Source: JAADHX01 sp964569385 (GTDB lineage: Bacteria; Actinomycetota; Acidimicrobiia; Acidimicrobiales; Poriferisodalaceae). From it: DNA of 64,000 nt. The translations under genes and the position numbers were made by a program. The DNA lies in NCBI GenBank assembly GCA_964569385.1, contig CAZMUM010000030.1, positions 1 to 64,000 of the forward strand, read 5' to 3'. Positions 10,701 to 19,313 of the stretch are shown here, piece by piece; the stretch's first letter is position 1; every line of letters starts with the position of its first letter. The notes beneath the pieces are model-generated. The model was not told where the DNA came from, searched no databases, and saw only the letters and a program-made list of their open reading frames with translations.

Positions 10701-11243
10701 GAAGGCGGCACCCGGGCCACCGACGCCGATATCGGCCGCCTGCTCGTCGATCACCTCCCCCATGGCGATCCGCTTGGTCGCTGGGCCTCCTCACTAGCCG
10801 ACGGTCCCTTCTCGGCGGTGCTGGCCGGCCATCTCACGGGTTCGATCGACCTTGTGGCCCGCGTCCGCCACAAAGACGGCATCGAACGTTTCGTGGTGTG
10901 CGACTACAAGACCAATCGTCTCGCTGCCCGAGGCGTCACCCCAACAGCTAGCCATTTCCGGCCTGACCAACTCCCGGCCGCCATGGCCGAGCACCACTAT
11001 CCATTGCAGGCATTGTTGTACTCGGTAGCTCTTCACCGCTACCTCCGATGGCGCCTCCCCGACTATGACCCAGCCGTGCATATTGGTGGCACCGCCTACC
11101 TCTTCATACGCGGCATGGTCGGGCCCGACACCCCCGCCACCGACGGCGTGCCAAACGGCGTCTTCGACTGGCGGCCCGCGGCCGGGCTCGTCGTCGACCT
11201 GTCGAACCTGCTCGATGGCTATGCCGCGACGGGGGCGCCATGA
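7752..11243 (+). CDS. recB: Exonuclease V subunit beta (RecB helicase-nuclease)
   Basis: A 1,163-aa UvrD-like superfamily 1 helicase with a C-terminal nuclease. Walker A ASAGTGKT is at residues 22-29, motif II LIDEFQDTDPVQ near 265, motif III LVGDPKQAIYAFRG just after, motif V FVAKGLEFPVVC near 645 and motif VI LRVLYVALTRAR near 712. The nuclease domain has GTLVHKVLE (metal-site His) and VVCDYKTNRL near 1,050 (catalytic Asp and Lys), so both activities look intact. An in-frame ATG at 7704 lies inside recC. GTG at 7752 is preferred because it overlaps the recC stop and starts right before the conserved helicase N-terminus. The stop overlaps the recD ATG (ATGA). Confidence 0.94.
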   Translation: MTVIETFELAGPLPHGRLAIEASAGTGKTFTLATLAARYVAEDGVLISELLVVTFTRAAAAELKDRVRARLVEFAAALGSATEPDDALLAQIWSENRQVRLRRVRTAITEFDAATITTIHGFAQQVIGTLGSTVLTDPDAVLVDDTEAIARQVSTDLLVAEAVQESQPADDVPSLDALRSSSRLALNNADSALLPSPDPDESSPRAARLRVLVDEVSAEVDRRRKAAGTLSFDDLLSRLRDAIGDELAGSDARMALRQRYRIALIDEFQDTDPVQWAIFDTVFGQAARQSNTAEGDEVTANTLVLVGDPKQAIYAFRGANVHTYLQAAHAPDTHLTGLGVNWRSDPAVLRATQALLSGVTFGSDDIEFQPVTAPSDHQDRKFTTANGTPIPALSVRLTIGPNVARDRTHDHLSTAGKGEGVIHRELATHIRNLLETAVIPDEDHAGEMRALLPDDVAVLVAANREGPVVRDALIALGIPAVIARGENVLGSEASTHFHRLLAAVARPADVRRARAVGLSWFFGWDAGRVATATDVDLSAIQVQLHSWGETLSGRGVAAFVGQVWVETSVASRVLALPDGDRAMTDLDHIAELLSLSGGRQASPTTLLTTFEALSGGSDDGNPEVDLAARRVESESRAVQIMTTFVAKGLEFPVVCCTSLWFPSGAKARDNIWWDHATNKRTIDVATSENWGPDDERLERERLASQEAVGSHLRVLYVALTRARHHTAVWWLPTKIDWKTGLARVLFARDRTGAIDPDLFTCAELDHIDVDESLARLQPLVDATDGELEVIVVDDPGDSAEPWTGAATSDPLELAVATLDRPLDRDRGRWSFTALTSRVQDDHRSIDPFDRTAGDGHAADEGATETWLSDTGYPLGDDESRRAAELADTPLPLGDIAGGAGFGTLVHKVLESVDFTVADLTTEVTEAVIDRLAWNPWPVDQQRLVAGLEAVIRTPLGPLFAGQALVDLAPADRLDEMTFDLTLGEGGTRATDADIGRLLVDHLPHGDPLGRWASSLADGPFSAVLAGHLTGSIDLVARVRHKDGIERFVVCDYKTNRLAARGVTPTASHFRPDQLPAAMAEHHYPLQALLYSVALHRYLRWRLPDYDPAVHIGGTAYLFIRGMVGPDTPATDGVPNGVFDWRPAAGLVVDLSNLLDGYAATGAP

Positions 11244-13008
11244 GGCCCACCGACACCAGCAGACCTGTCCTTCCGGTGGGCACGAGCATGCTGGCTCCGT
11301 TCGTCGAGGCTGGCATCCTCCACGAGGCTGGCGTACAAGTGGCCGGGGCCGTCGCCCGCGCCGTACCCAACGCAGGCGACGAGGCACTGCTGGCAACTGC
11401 GCTCTGCGTACGGGCCCTCCAACTCGGCCACGTTTGTGTGGTACTCAACGAGGTGGCCGGGACCGTATCCATCGAGGCCTCGGGCAACCAGACCAGTCGT
11501 GGTGACGATGCCGAACCCACAGCTGCCATCGACAGCCTGCCCTGGCCCGACCCGTCCGACTGGGCCGAGGCCTTGCGAAGTTCCGATGCCGTCACCGTCC
11601 GCAACCCCGATTCGGGCGATGCCACCGGCCCCGTCGACGAGGGCCTGATCCGACCACTGGTCTTCGACGGTGAGCGGGTCTACCTCGAACGCTACTGGCG
11701 CTACGAGCGCCAGGTGGGCGATCTCCTCCTCAATCAGTCCGGCAGGTACTCCAACGGCTCAGCGTCTGACCTTGACCCCACGAAGGCCGACGAAGTGGCC
11801 ATCGACGCCGTGCTCGACCAGTTCTTCGGCCCCGAAAATCCCGACCAGCCCGACCTCCAACGGCTCGGTGCCCGCGTGGCGCTAACCCGCCGAATCACCG
11901 TGCTGGCCGGCGGTCCGGGCACAGGCAAAACCCACACCGTGGCCAGGCTGCTAGCGGCCCTCCACCAACAGGCCATCGATGACGACCGGCCCCTCCAGGT
12001 GGCACTGGCCGCCCCAACGGGCAAGGCCGCAGCGCGGATGACCGAGGCCGTGCATCAGGCCGTGGCCGGCGCCGACATGCCCGAAGCTTCGACCCAACCG
12101 CTGTTGGCCAGTGAGGCCGGCACCATCCACCGGCTCCTGGGCTACCGCGACGGAATCTCGTTCCGCCACGACCGCACCAACCCGCTCCCCCACGACGTCG
12201 TGGTGGTCGACGAGACTTCGATGGTGGCCCTGCCCCTCATGGCCCGACTCCTCGATGCTCTGCGCCCCGACGCCAGGGTCGTGCTCGTGGGCGACCCGTT
12301 CCAGCTGGCCAGCGTCGAGGCCGGCGCCGTGTTGGGCGACGTCGTGGGTCCCGCCACTGATCACGATGCCACCCCCGACGGTCCGCTCGCCGACAACATC
12401 GTGGTCCTGCAACGGGTCCACCGATTCGCCGCCGATTCGCCCATCGCCGCACTAGCCGACGCCGTGCGCGCCGGCACCGCCGACCGGGCTATCGAGATCC
12501 TCAGCGACCGTGGTTCCAACGACGTCCAATGGATCGACCCAGCCGACCATAGGGCCCTCGGCAACNNNNNNNNNNNNNNNNNNNNNNNNNNNNNNNNNNN
12601 NNNNNNNNNNNNNNNNNNNNNNNNNNNNNNNNNNNNNNNNNNNNNNNNNNNNNNNNNNNNNNNNNGTTCAACGGCGATACCGGCATCGTCGTACGAGACG
12701 ACGACCGCACAGTGGTGGCGATGGCCGGCCACGACGGCATCCGCCTTGTTCTCCCGTCCCAACTCGCCGCCGTCGAGACCTGGTGGGCCATGACCATTCA
12801 CAAGAGCCAGGGCTCCGAATTCGCCCACGCCGTTGTGTCACTCCCTGACGCGCATTCCCGGGTCCTCACCCGCGAGCTGCTCTATACCGGCATCACCCGC
12901 GGCAAGGAGAAGGTAACCATTGTGGCCACCGAGGCGGCACTGCGCCGGGCCATCGACAACCCCGTTGCGCGGGCCTCGGGTCTCGGCGCCCGATTGTGGA
13001 AGCAGTAG
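11240..13008 (+). CDS. recD: Exonuclease V subunit alpha (RecD helicase), interrupted by an assembly gap
   Basis: The N-terminal part carries Walker A LAGGPGTGKTHTVARLL, motif Ia VALAAPTGKAAARM, motif II VVVVDETSMVALPLMARLL and motif III VLVGDPFQLASVEAGAVLGD. After the gap come FNGDTGIVV, WAMTIHKSQGSEF and LLYTGITRGKEKV, the C-terminal motifs V and VI of RecD. The two halves are in different frames only because 100 N is a placeholder length. The true missing stretch should be roughly 70-80 codons, judged from the usual RecD spacing. The biological gene is probably intact. RecD is the fast 5'-3' motor of RecBCD. It is last in the operon. Confidence 0.9.
12566..12665. other. Assembly gap of 100 N
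   Basis: Exactly 100 undetermined bases inside recD, the conventional placeholder for a scaffold gap of unknown size. Any coordinate or frame across it is arbitrary. Confidence 0.99.
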
Positions 13009-13104
13009 GCGCGGCCAGTGACGACGGCGCGGGCTCATCAACACTGACACGTGCCGAGCCCCTCTGCTTCTGCGAGTGTCACAGCCTCCTGCCAGACTGG
13101 TGCC

Positions 13105-14130
13105 ATGTCTCTAGTTGAAACAGAACAACGGCGCGTCAAGGAGGCAGCGAACCTGGACGCTGCTCGCCAAGTCCGCATGGGTCAGTTCTTCACGCCCGCT
13201 CCGGTGGCTGAGTTCATGGCGTCACTGTTCGAGTTCGTCCCGGGCGCCGGACGCCTTCTCGATCCTGGGGCAGGAGTCGGCCAACTAGCATCGGCCTTCG
13301 TCGATCGATGGACGGCTGAGTCCTCAGACGATCTCGCTGTCACCGCCGTGGAAGCCGACACGTCATTGCACACATCGCTTAGGGAAACGCTCGATCAGAT
13401 GCCAACGCCCGGCGAATTGGTGTCAGCGGACTACCTCCAGTGGACCCAGAGAGACCTCTTCAGCCCTGGGCCACCCAACTTTGACTACATCATCATGAAT
13501 CCGCCATATGCGAAGCTCAGCGCCGCATCCGAACATCACCGCGTTGTGGAGGCCGCGGGGGTGGAGGTGCCGAACCTCTACGCTGCATTTGTCGCTATGG
13601 CAATTCGTCAACTCAAGCCAGGGGGCCAAATTGTCGCGATCACGCCCCGCTCATTCGCGAATGGACCATACTTTCGGGCATTCCGACGTGACCTACTAGA
13701 CCGGGTTGGTCTGCGCCAGATTCATGTCTTCGATTCGCGTGACTCAGCCTTTAAGGACTCAGCCGTTCTCCAAGAGAACGTGATATTCCACGCGGAGCTC
13801 GGCCGCACTCCAAAAACGGTTGCCATCACCTCATCTCACGGCCCCGGCGATACCAAGATTCGCCGCCGTGATGTCCCGATCGAGGAGGTGGTCACTCCAA
13901 ATGATCCCGAGTCCTTCATCCACCTTGCTACCGACGAGGCAAGTGCCGAGCTCGCCAGCATCGTGGCGAGGCAACCTGACACGCTCCAAACGCTAGGACT
14001 GGCCGTGTCGACCGGCAAGGTCGTTGACTTTCGCTGCAAGGATGCACTGAGGAAGGAGTGGGCCGAAGGCGATGCTCCGCTGTTGTATCCGGCACACCTG
14101 TGGGCCAAGGATTTCGCTGTCGGGCAATAG
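13105..14130 (+). pseudogene. Truncated Eco57I-like N6-adenine DNA methyltransferase
   Basis: The 341-aa product starts at ATG 13105 (MSLVETEQRR). It has an SAM-binding region GRLLDPGAGVGQLASAF (motif I) and the catalytic motif IV IIMNPPYAK, followed by LKPGGQIVAITPRSF. These mark a gamma-class adenine methyltransferase of the Eco57I type. Such enzymes normally run to 500 aa or more with a target-recognition region after the VSTGKVVDF..LLYPAHLW block. Here the frame stops right after that block, so the specificity part is missing. No restriction gene is next to it. It is probably a non-functional remnant of a restriction-modification system; a short solitary methylase is the less likely alternative. 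Confidence 0.75.
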
Positions 14131-16103
14131 CCGTAGTTGCAACAACGAGGAGAACTCTCTCGTAATACATGAAGTCGCTTCAGGCCCAGACGGAACCCTT
14201 ACTCATTTGCGGGCATCGTTCGAGTCGTGCGGCAACTCAGCTGGAGTCGTCCTGTACGACGCCGTCGCACGGCCAACCGAAGTCTGGTTCGGACCACCCA
14301 TCGTCGACCTTGGCACGGTGGTCAAGGCCCAAGAGCCAGTCAATCTGTTTGCGATAAACCTGACCGCGGAAGCCGTCGCCCTCGGTGGCGTTCAATCCAA
14401 CCTGGCGGCCATGCAAATCGACGAGAACACATGCGGTATCTCGAACCTCAGCCCTGGGGCGCTCTGCCGTATCGGCCTCAACACAAATGGAACCCAGCAA
14501 GGACAAACGGTCGCGGCACTGGTCGAGCTGATTGCCGACGGAGTCGCAAAGCAGGCTTTCGTGATTGGTCACCAGGCAGTGAGCCGTGTTACCTACGTGC
14601 GATTTTCCAACGGTGGCACTCCCCCGGCGTTCGAAAGCGTTTCCACCTTCGACGACGACTTCATTGTCGACACCGACTTCTCCGGCACGATCACCATCGG
14701 CGATCGCAAGAACCTCAATAACTTCGCCTACATCTCCATGACGCAGGCTCGTCTTGGCCCCGGTACCTACCCAATTCACTCGAGATCGGGCCCGCCCGGT
14801 TCGCTATTTGTTCGTCTTGGGTCAACTTGTGCCGAAGCCGGCAGCGAGATGACCGTCTACGAAGCCACGTGGACCCCAACTGGAAAAATCGAATCATTCC
14901 TGGCCACATTCACAATGACTTGTCCAGAAACAAACACCGTCGTTGGGCTATTCAGCATCAACGCCGCTCTCGGATCTGCCGTTATCGGCCCAAACTGGGT
15001 CGAGAACCGCTTTGGAGTCTTCAACCCGAACGTTGCGGCTAACGAACTCCGGCGACGCACCCGGAACTGTCGAGCTCGGCTTCGGCACCAACGTTGAGTC
15101 GGCCTTCGTCATAGAGCCCGGCCAGTGCCAAAACGCTGAGATACAGCCAGGCGAGTTCTGCGACCAGGACATCACGTTCGCGCCGATGAGCCGAAGCGGC
15201 AAACCGCTGTGGGCCACAATCACAATCGGTGGCGACGACCATTTCTTCTCAGGAATGAGTGTGGTAACAACGGGCATCGCTCCACCCGACTGGCCGGTTG
15301 GAGAAGCGTCGACTCGTCCGCCAGAGTCCGGATACTGGCTGTTACACGCCGACGGTAACGTCACACCTTTCGGCGACGCTCGCATGGCCGGAGATGCAAC
15401 AGGAAGCGGCGCAGTCCGAAAGATCGCGGGCACGCCAAGTGGCCGGGGGTACTGGATACTTGGCGACCTCGGTCAGATCCATACCGGTGGCGATGCAGCC
15501 CACTTCGGCGCCGTAACGAGCGCAGACATTCAATCGTTGCGGCCGGGCGAACATGTCGTCTCAATCTCACCAACGCCGACAGGTCTCGGCTATTGGATAT
15601 TCACCTCCGTCGGACGGGTGTTCAGGTTTGGCGACGCTGCCGATATCGGCGACCTCGTCGACATTGCATTGGCGGCCGACATCATCGACTCGATCGCGAC
15701 ACCCTCGGGTTTGGGCGTATACATGATCGGAAGCGATGGTGGTGTGTTCGCTCTCGGAGACGCCGAGTTCGCAGGGTCAGTTCCCCAAGTACTTCCCGGA
15801 GTTGCCCTCAATCAGCCAATCGTCGGAGTGGTCTCTGACCCCGACGGAAGTGGTTACCTGCTGGTCGCCGCCGATGGCGGTGTGTTCGCCTTCGACGCCG
15901 GATTCCGCGGCTCGGTGCCCGCAGCACTAGGACCTGGTTCCAGCTTGAACCAACCAGTCAACGGGATGGTTCCATACGGCGACGGATACCTGCTGGTCGC
16001 CGCCGATGGTGGGGTATTCAACTTCTCGTCCAAACCGTTCGAAGGTAGCCTCGGGAGTTCGGCGCTATCGAGCCCTGTCGTGGCCATAGCCCCGATCGTT
16101 TAG
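14131..16103 (+). pseudogene. Truncated, frameshifted surface protein with C-terminal GYW-repeat domain
   Basis: From about 14132 an open frame without any plausible start or signal peptide reads RSCNNEENSLVIHEVASGPD, continuing through a beta-rich region to about 15030. The protein then continues in the next frame (from TLRLTNSGDAPGTVELGFG) to the stop at 16101-16103. A single-base frameshift therefore lies near 15,020-15,050. The last 260 residues hold six repeats of the type GYWLLHADGNVTPFGDA, GYWIFTSVGRVFRFGDA and GYLLVAADGGVFAFDA, the same module that ends the proteins at 19,929 and 23,449. The missing N-terminus sits directly against the truncated methyltransferase, suggesting one deletion removed both ends. 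A sequencing error could explain the frameshift but not the missing start. Confidence 0.75.
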
Positions 16104-16159
16104 TGCCGGCGCGGTCATCGAGGTTACATCCAGATCGCGCCAGTGTCCCAGCCCGGTTG

Positions 16160-16210
16160 TACTGTCAGCATCAGCTTCCCTTGCTAACTGACTAAACTCC
16201 AGGGAACCTC
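16160..16210 (+). promoter_or_regulatory. Leader copy 1: -10 box plus hairpin covering the Shine-Dalgarno
   Basis: TACTGT at 16160-16165 is the likely -10. The leader then folds TTCCCT (16176-16181) against AGGGAA (16201-16206), which is the ribosome-binding site 4 nt before ATG 16211. The same arrangement precedes the paralogs at 19,417 and 22,642. Confidence 0.55.
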
Positions 16211-16544
16211 ATGATCAACGACGCCGATCGTCGCAAACTGTATGCTGCACTGTCCGACGCAATCGGACCCCCACCAAACGAGCTGCCAAATGGAACTCTT
16301 GCCGCCAACAGGCAGTCCCCATCTAGCCACGCAGCAAGACATCACAACAGTCCGCGCCAACATTGCCAAGACTGAACTCCGGTTCGAAGTGGAAGACCTC
16401 CGGGCGGATCTCCAGGCTCTTCGCGTCGAAATCAAAGCCGACCTCCAGGACGTCAAGAACATGTTCCCGATGCTCATGGCGGTAAACATCGCGTCAATCG
16501 TTGGGACGGCTGGCTTGGTCTTGGGCGCACTCGCCATCGGCTAG
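16211..16544 (+). pseudogene. LMELLPP coiled-coil family protein, frameshifted copy
   Basis: The start MINDADRRKLYAALSDAIGP is nearly identical to the intact copies at 19,417 and 22,642. After about 25 codons the frame shifts. The rest (MELLPPTGSPHLATQQDI, a short coiled coil, then VNIASIVGTAGLVLGALAIG) continues from 16290 in the next frame. The break lies between about 16,270 and 16,290, close to a run of five C. Translation from the conserved start would end early, so this copy is probably inactive unless the C run is miscounted. It sits just after the repeat-domain pseudogene, a pairing seen again at 19-22 kb. Confidence 0.75.
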
Positions 16545-16590
16545 ACGCCAGCTCAGGCAGCAACACAGCTATGTCCGTTACATTGCACTA

Positions 16591-16638
16591 TTGACAAACG
16601 TCCGGCGATCTCCGATCATTCGAAATATGCCGGACGTT
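16591..16638 (+). promoter_or_regulatory. Promoter and probable operator of the arsR-like/MFS operon
   Basis: A consensus -35 TTGACA at 16591-16596 is followed 18 nt later by ATCATT (16615-16620), 6 nt before ATG 16627. A perfect 10-bp inverted repeat, AACGTCCGGC (16597-16606) and GCCGGACGTT (16629-16638), brackets the promoter spacer and overlaps the start codon. This is where a self-repressing regulator would be expected to bind. Confidence 0.6.
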
Positions 16639-17226
16639 CCGCCTAGCCAACTCGATTACGAACTCGACGACACAGTTGCAGCTGATACTCCTGCACAAAT
16701 CAAGGCGATCACCGACCCGACCCGGCGCCAGATTCTTGATCTGGTCCTCGAACGGGCCGTCACGGTTACCGAACTGGCTAGCGCACTCGGTAGACCCAAA
16801 AGCTCGACCGCTCATCACGTCGACGTGTTGATGGCTACTGGAATGCTGAAAGTGGTACGTACTCGTAAGGTGCGGGCCATCACCGAGCGGTTCTACGGCC
16901 GGACCGGTCGAACGATCATCATCGGCGATGCCACTCTTCCGTCGGGCGCACGCGCTGCGACCTTCTTGGACGAAGCCGCCGCGGAAGCTCCAGATGACAA
17001 GACGCTTCTGTCCACACTTCGCCATGCCCGGATACCTGAGGAACGCGCCGCTGAGTTCTTCGCCGAAATCTCAGCCCTGGCCGAACGTTTCATCAGCTCA
17101 GAAAGAAGCGGCGATGTGGTGTACGGCTTCGTCGGGGCCGTCTATCCGACCGATCACCCAGTACTGGCCGCCGCAGTTCTAACCGACGCTGCCTTAGCCA
17201 ACGCCGCAGCCGAAGACCCGAAATGA
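16627..17226 (+). CDS. ArsR-family winged-helix transcriptional regulator
   Basis: A 199-aa protein. Residues about 22-75 form an ArsR/HTH_20-like winged helix: IKAITDPTRRQILDLVLERA, then TELASALGRPKSSTAHHVDV as helix-turn-helix, then LKVVRTRKVRAITERFYGRT as wing. The longer C-terminal part (residues 90-199) is unlike the metal-sensing ArsR proteins and has no Cys metal site, so it probably senses a small ligand or acts as a dimerisation region. The frame is open upstream, but ATG 16627 precedes the conserved domain and matches a leaderless promoter. The stop overlaps the ATG of the MFS exporter, so the two form an operon. Local autoregulation of an efflux pump is the natural reading. Confidence 0.8.
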   Translation: MPDVPPSQLDYELDDTVAADTPAQIKAITDPTRRQILDLVLERAVTVTELASALGRPKSSTAHHVDVLMATGMLKVVRTRKVRAITERFYGRTGRTIIIGDATLPSGARAATFLDEAAAEAPDDKTLLSTLRHARIPEERAAEFFAEISALAERFISSERSGDVVYGFVGAVYPTDHPVLAAAVLTDAALANAAAEDPK

Positions 17227-18545
17227 CCAACAGCGATCCGAAACTTGGCTCCAACTATTGGAAGCTGCTGGCCGCCAGCACAATCTCGAACCTGGGCGAT
17301 GGCATCGGGCTTATCGCCTACCCATGGCTGGCCTCGGCCATCACCAGAAACCCAATTCTCATTTCGCTGGTGGCGGTGGTTCAACGGCTCCCCTGGTTGT
17401 TGTTCAGCCTTCCCGCCGGAGTAATCACCGACCGCCACGACCGCCGCTCCATCATGGTCGGCGCCAATACCGCCAGAGCCGTCATCACCCTGATCGTGGC
17501 CGCCGTCGTGCTGAACCGCCAAGGCATGCTGCCCGGCCCCGACGAGGTCGAATCGATCGTCGGAACAGGCACCGACACCTCGCTATACGCCATGGTCTTA
17601 GTAGCCACGCTGCTGCTCGGCATGGCAGAAGTGCTCTACGACAACTCAGGTCAGACCCTCATGCCGTCGCTGGTCGAACCGAGCCTGCTCGAAAAGGCCA
17701 ACGGTCGGCTGTGGAGCACCGAACAAGTCACCAACCAACTAATCGGACCACCCCTCGGTTCGGCTCTGCTCATATTGGCGTTCTCGGTCCCGTTCGTAGT
17801 AGACGCCGCCACCTTCGCAGTGTCAGCCGCTCTGATTGCATTGATCGCCCCCACCCAGCGCTCCCAGCCGAAAGCTTCACATCAACCAGCGTCATGGCGC
17901 AGCGACCTGGCCGAAGGGGTCCGCTGGTTGTGGGGCCACCAACTGCTGCGATCGATGGCGATCATTTTGGGCCTGATGAACATGCTGTTCATGATGTCGG
18001 GCGCGATACTGGTCCTGTTCGCCCAGGAAGTGCTCGACACCAGCCCAACCGAGTTCGCCATCCTCACTACTGGCGGAGCCGTAGGCGGAATCATCGGCGG
18101 GCTGACGGCATCAGCGATATCGAAACGAATCGGCCCTGGTATGTCGCTGGCCCTAACGCTTTCGGGCCTCGCCGCAACTCTGCTAGCGACCGGAGCCACA
18201 TCGCAGTGGCCCGTGGTATGGATCATGACCACTGTTTCGATGTTCCTCGGAACACTTTGGAACGTCATCACCGTAAGCCTGCGCCAGACCATCATCCCAG
18301 ACAACCTTCTTGGCCGGGTCAACAGCGTGTACCGATTCTTCGCATGGGGAATGATGCCGATCGGCGCTCTGCTTGGCGGTCTCATCGTGGTGGCCGCCGA
18401 AACTCAGACCTCCCGCGAAACCGCGCTACGTATCCCCTGGTTCGCAGCCGGGATTGGCTTCGTTGCCTTGTTCGTCGTGGCCGCTCCAATGCTCACCACC
18501 GCCAAACTCGAAGCAGCTCGCGATGCGGCCGCGGCACCGTCGTAG
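17223..18545 (+). CDS. MFS transporter (MFS_3/EntS-like exporter)
   Basis: A 440-aa integral membrane protein with about 12 hydrophobic segments. The loop 2-3 motif is VITDRHDRRSIM and there is a VEPSLLEKANGRLWSTEQV segment, both typical of the MFS_3 group (EntS-like drug or siderophore exporters). A loop with TGTDTS lies between the early helices. It overlaps the arsR-like gene by 4 bp and is probably under its control. Substrate unknown. The stop at 18543-18545 abuts the convergent lipoprotein gene with no spacer. Confidence 0.85.
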   Translation: MTNSDPKLGSNYWKLLAASTISNLGDGIGLIAYPWLASAITRNPILISLVAVVQRLPWLLFSLPAGVITDRHDRRSIMVGANTARAVITLIVAAVVLNRQGMLPGPDEVESIVGTGTDTSLYAMVLVATLLLGMAEVLYDNSGQTLMPSLVEPSLLEKANGRLWSTEQVTNQLIGPPLGSALLILAFSVPFVVDAATFAVSAALIALIAPTQRSQPKASHQPASWRSDLAEGVRWLWGHQLLRSMAIILGLMNMLFMMSGAILVLFAQEVLDTSPTEFAILTTGGAVGGIIGGLTASAISKRIGPGMSLALTLSGLAATLLATGATSQWPVVWIMTTVSMFLGTLWNVITVSLRQTIIPDNLLGRVNSVYRFFAWGMMPIGALLGGLIVVAAETQTSRETALRIPWFAAGIGFVALFVVAAPMLTTAKLEAARDAAAAPS

Positions 18546-19307
18546 TCAACTGTTTGGAGCGTTCGGCTTGAAGGAGCGACGGACCTCTTCCAACTCGACA
18601 CCGGATCCCTGGTTGATTGCGGCGGCGACGCGTACCGTCTCGGCTGGTGACAGGTTCCCTGATAGGACCATGGCTCCGCCGAACTCGGTGGCGGCAATGT
18701 TCGGCGCGAAAAGAACACGGTCACCAAGCAATACGGCCAGTTGTCTAGTCGGGCAGTTTACCGACGCGGTGAAACACTCGACAGCAATTCGGTCGAGATC
18801 TACAGCGCTCGCGTCGGTAAGCGTCAACACAATCGTGGGTTCGCCGCCCGAGTCGACCGCATCCGCGGTCGCAGCGACCAGCACAACTTCGGGGCCAACC
18901 AGCAGAACTTGGCCGCTCGGGTCGACAAGCCGGTCCGCTCCCTCGATATCGGTCTTCGGATCCTCGGAGTCGACAGCCAGCACTGGTCGCACCCGAATCA
19001 CGGGAGCGGCGGCCGTCTCGAACACGAAGTCAGCCTCAGCGCCCAAAGTTGCCGAGGTAATGACCGCGGTGAGAGATCTGTCGTCGAGCGTGACGGACCA
19101 AGATCCCGACGTAAACCCGAACTGCTCCAAGCGATCGTCAGCGAACGCCGTCGCATCGGCCGCGCTCGTGTTCTCGCCCACTGTTGCGACGATCGTCAGT
19201 GTTCCGAACACCCGTGTCGATTCCTGGGCCGGGCGGGCGGCGGGATCATCTGAGGTGCATCCGACTACCCATAGTGCCCCCACCAACAGAACCCCACCCA
19301 AGCGCAT
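18546..19307 (-). CDS. Lipoprotein with SecD-like P1 fold
   Basis: A 253-aa protein with a lipoprotein signal peptide: hydrophobic GVLLVGALWVV, then lipobox VVGC with Cys17. The C-terminal part reads NIAATEFGGAMVLSGNLSPA followed by ETVRVAAAINQGSG, strongly resembling the end of the first periplasmic domain of SecD, where the consensus is G..f...eA..la..l..G. There are none of the SecD membrane segments. It may be a free-standing surface domain derived from SecD, or share only the fold. TATACT at 19314-19319 sits 6 nt before the ATG, so the mRNA is probably leaderless. Confidence 0.65.
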   Translation of the reverse strand: MRLGGVLLVGALWVVGCTSDDPAARPAQESTRVFGTLTIVATVGENTSAADATAFADDRLEQFGFTSGSWSVTLDDRSLTAVITSATLGAEADFVFETAAAPVIRVRPVLAVDSEDPKTDIEGADRLVDPSGQVLLVGPEVVLVAATADAVDSGGEPTIVLTLTDASAVDLDRIAVECFTASVNCPTRQLAVLLGDRVLFAPNIAATEFGGAMVLSGNLSPAETVRVAAAINQGSGVELEEVRRSFKPNAPNS

Positions 19308-19313
19308 TCATCG

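Noticed and set aside
13051..13104. Upstream GTG start for the methyltransferase
   Set aside because: The added residues (Ser/Ala-rich) do not resemble the family, and ATG 13105 directly precedes the conserved N-terminal region.
15340..16100. GYW repeats considered as WD40 or Kelch propeller units
   Set aside because: They lack the WD or GH dipeptides of WD40 and the GG..Y..W order of Kelch, so only a generic repeat or propeller call is made.
17258..18571. A 437-codon open frame overlapping the MFS exporter in another frame
   Set aside because: It lies entirely within the MFS gene. Its translation is rich in Arg, His and Pro with no domain, as expected for the shadow frame of a GC-rich gene.
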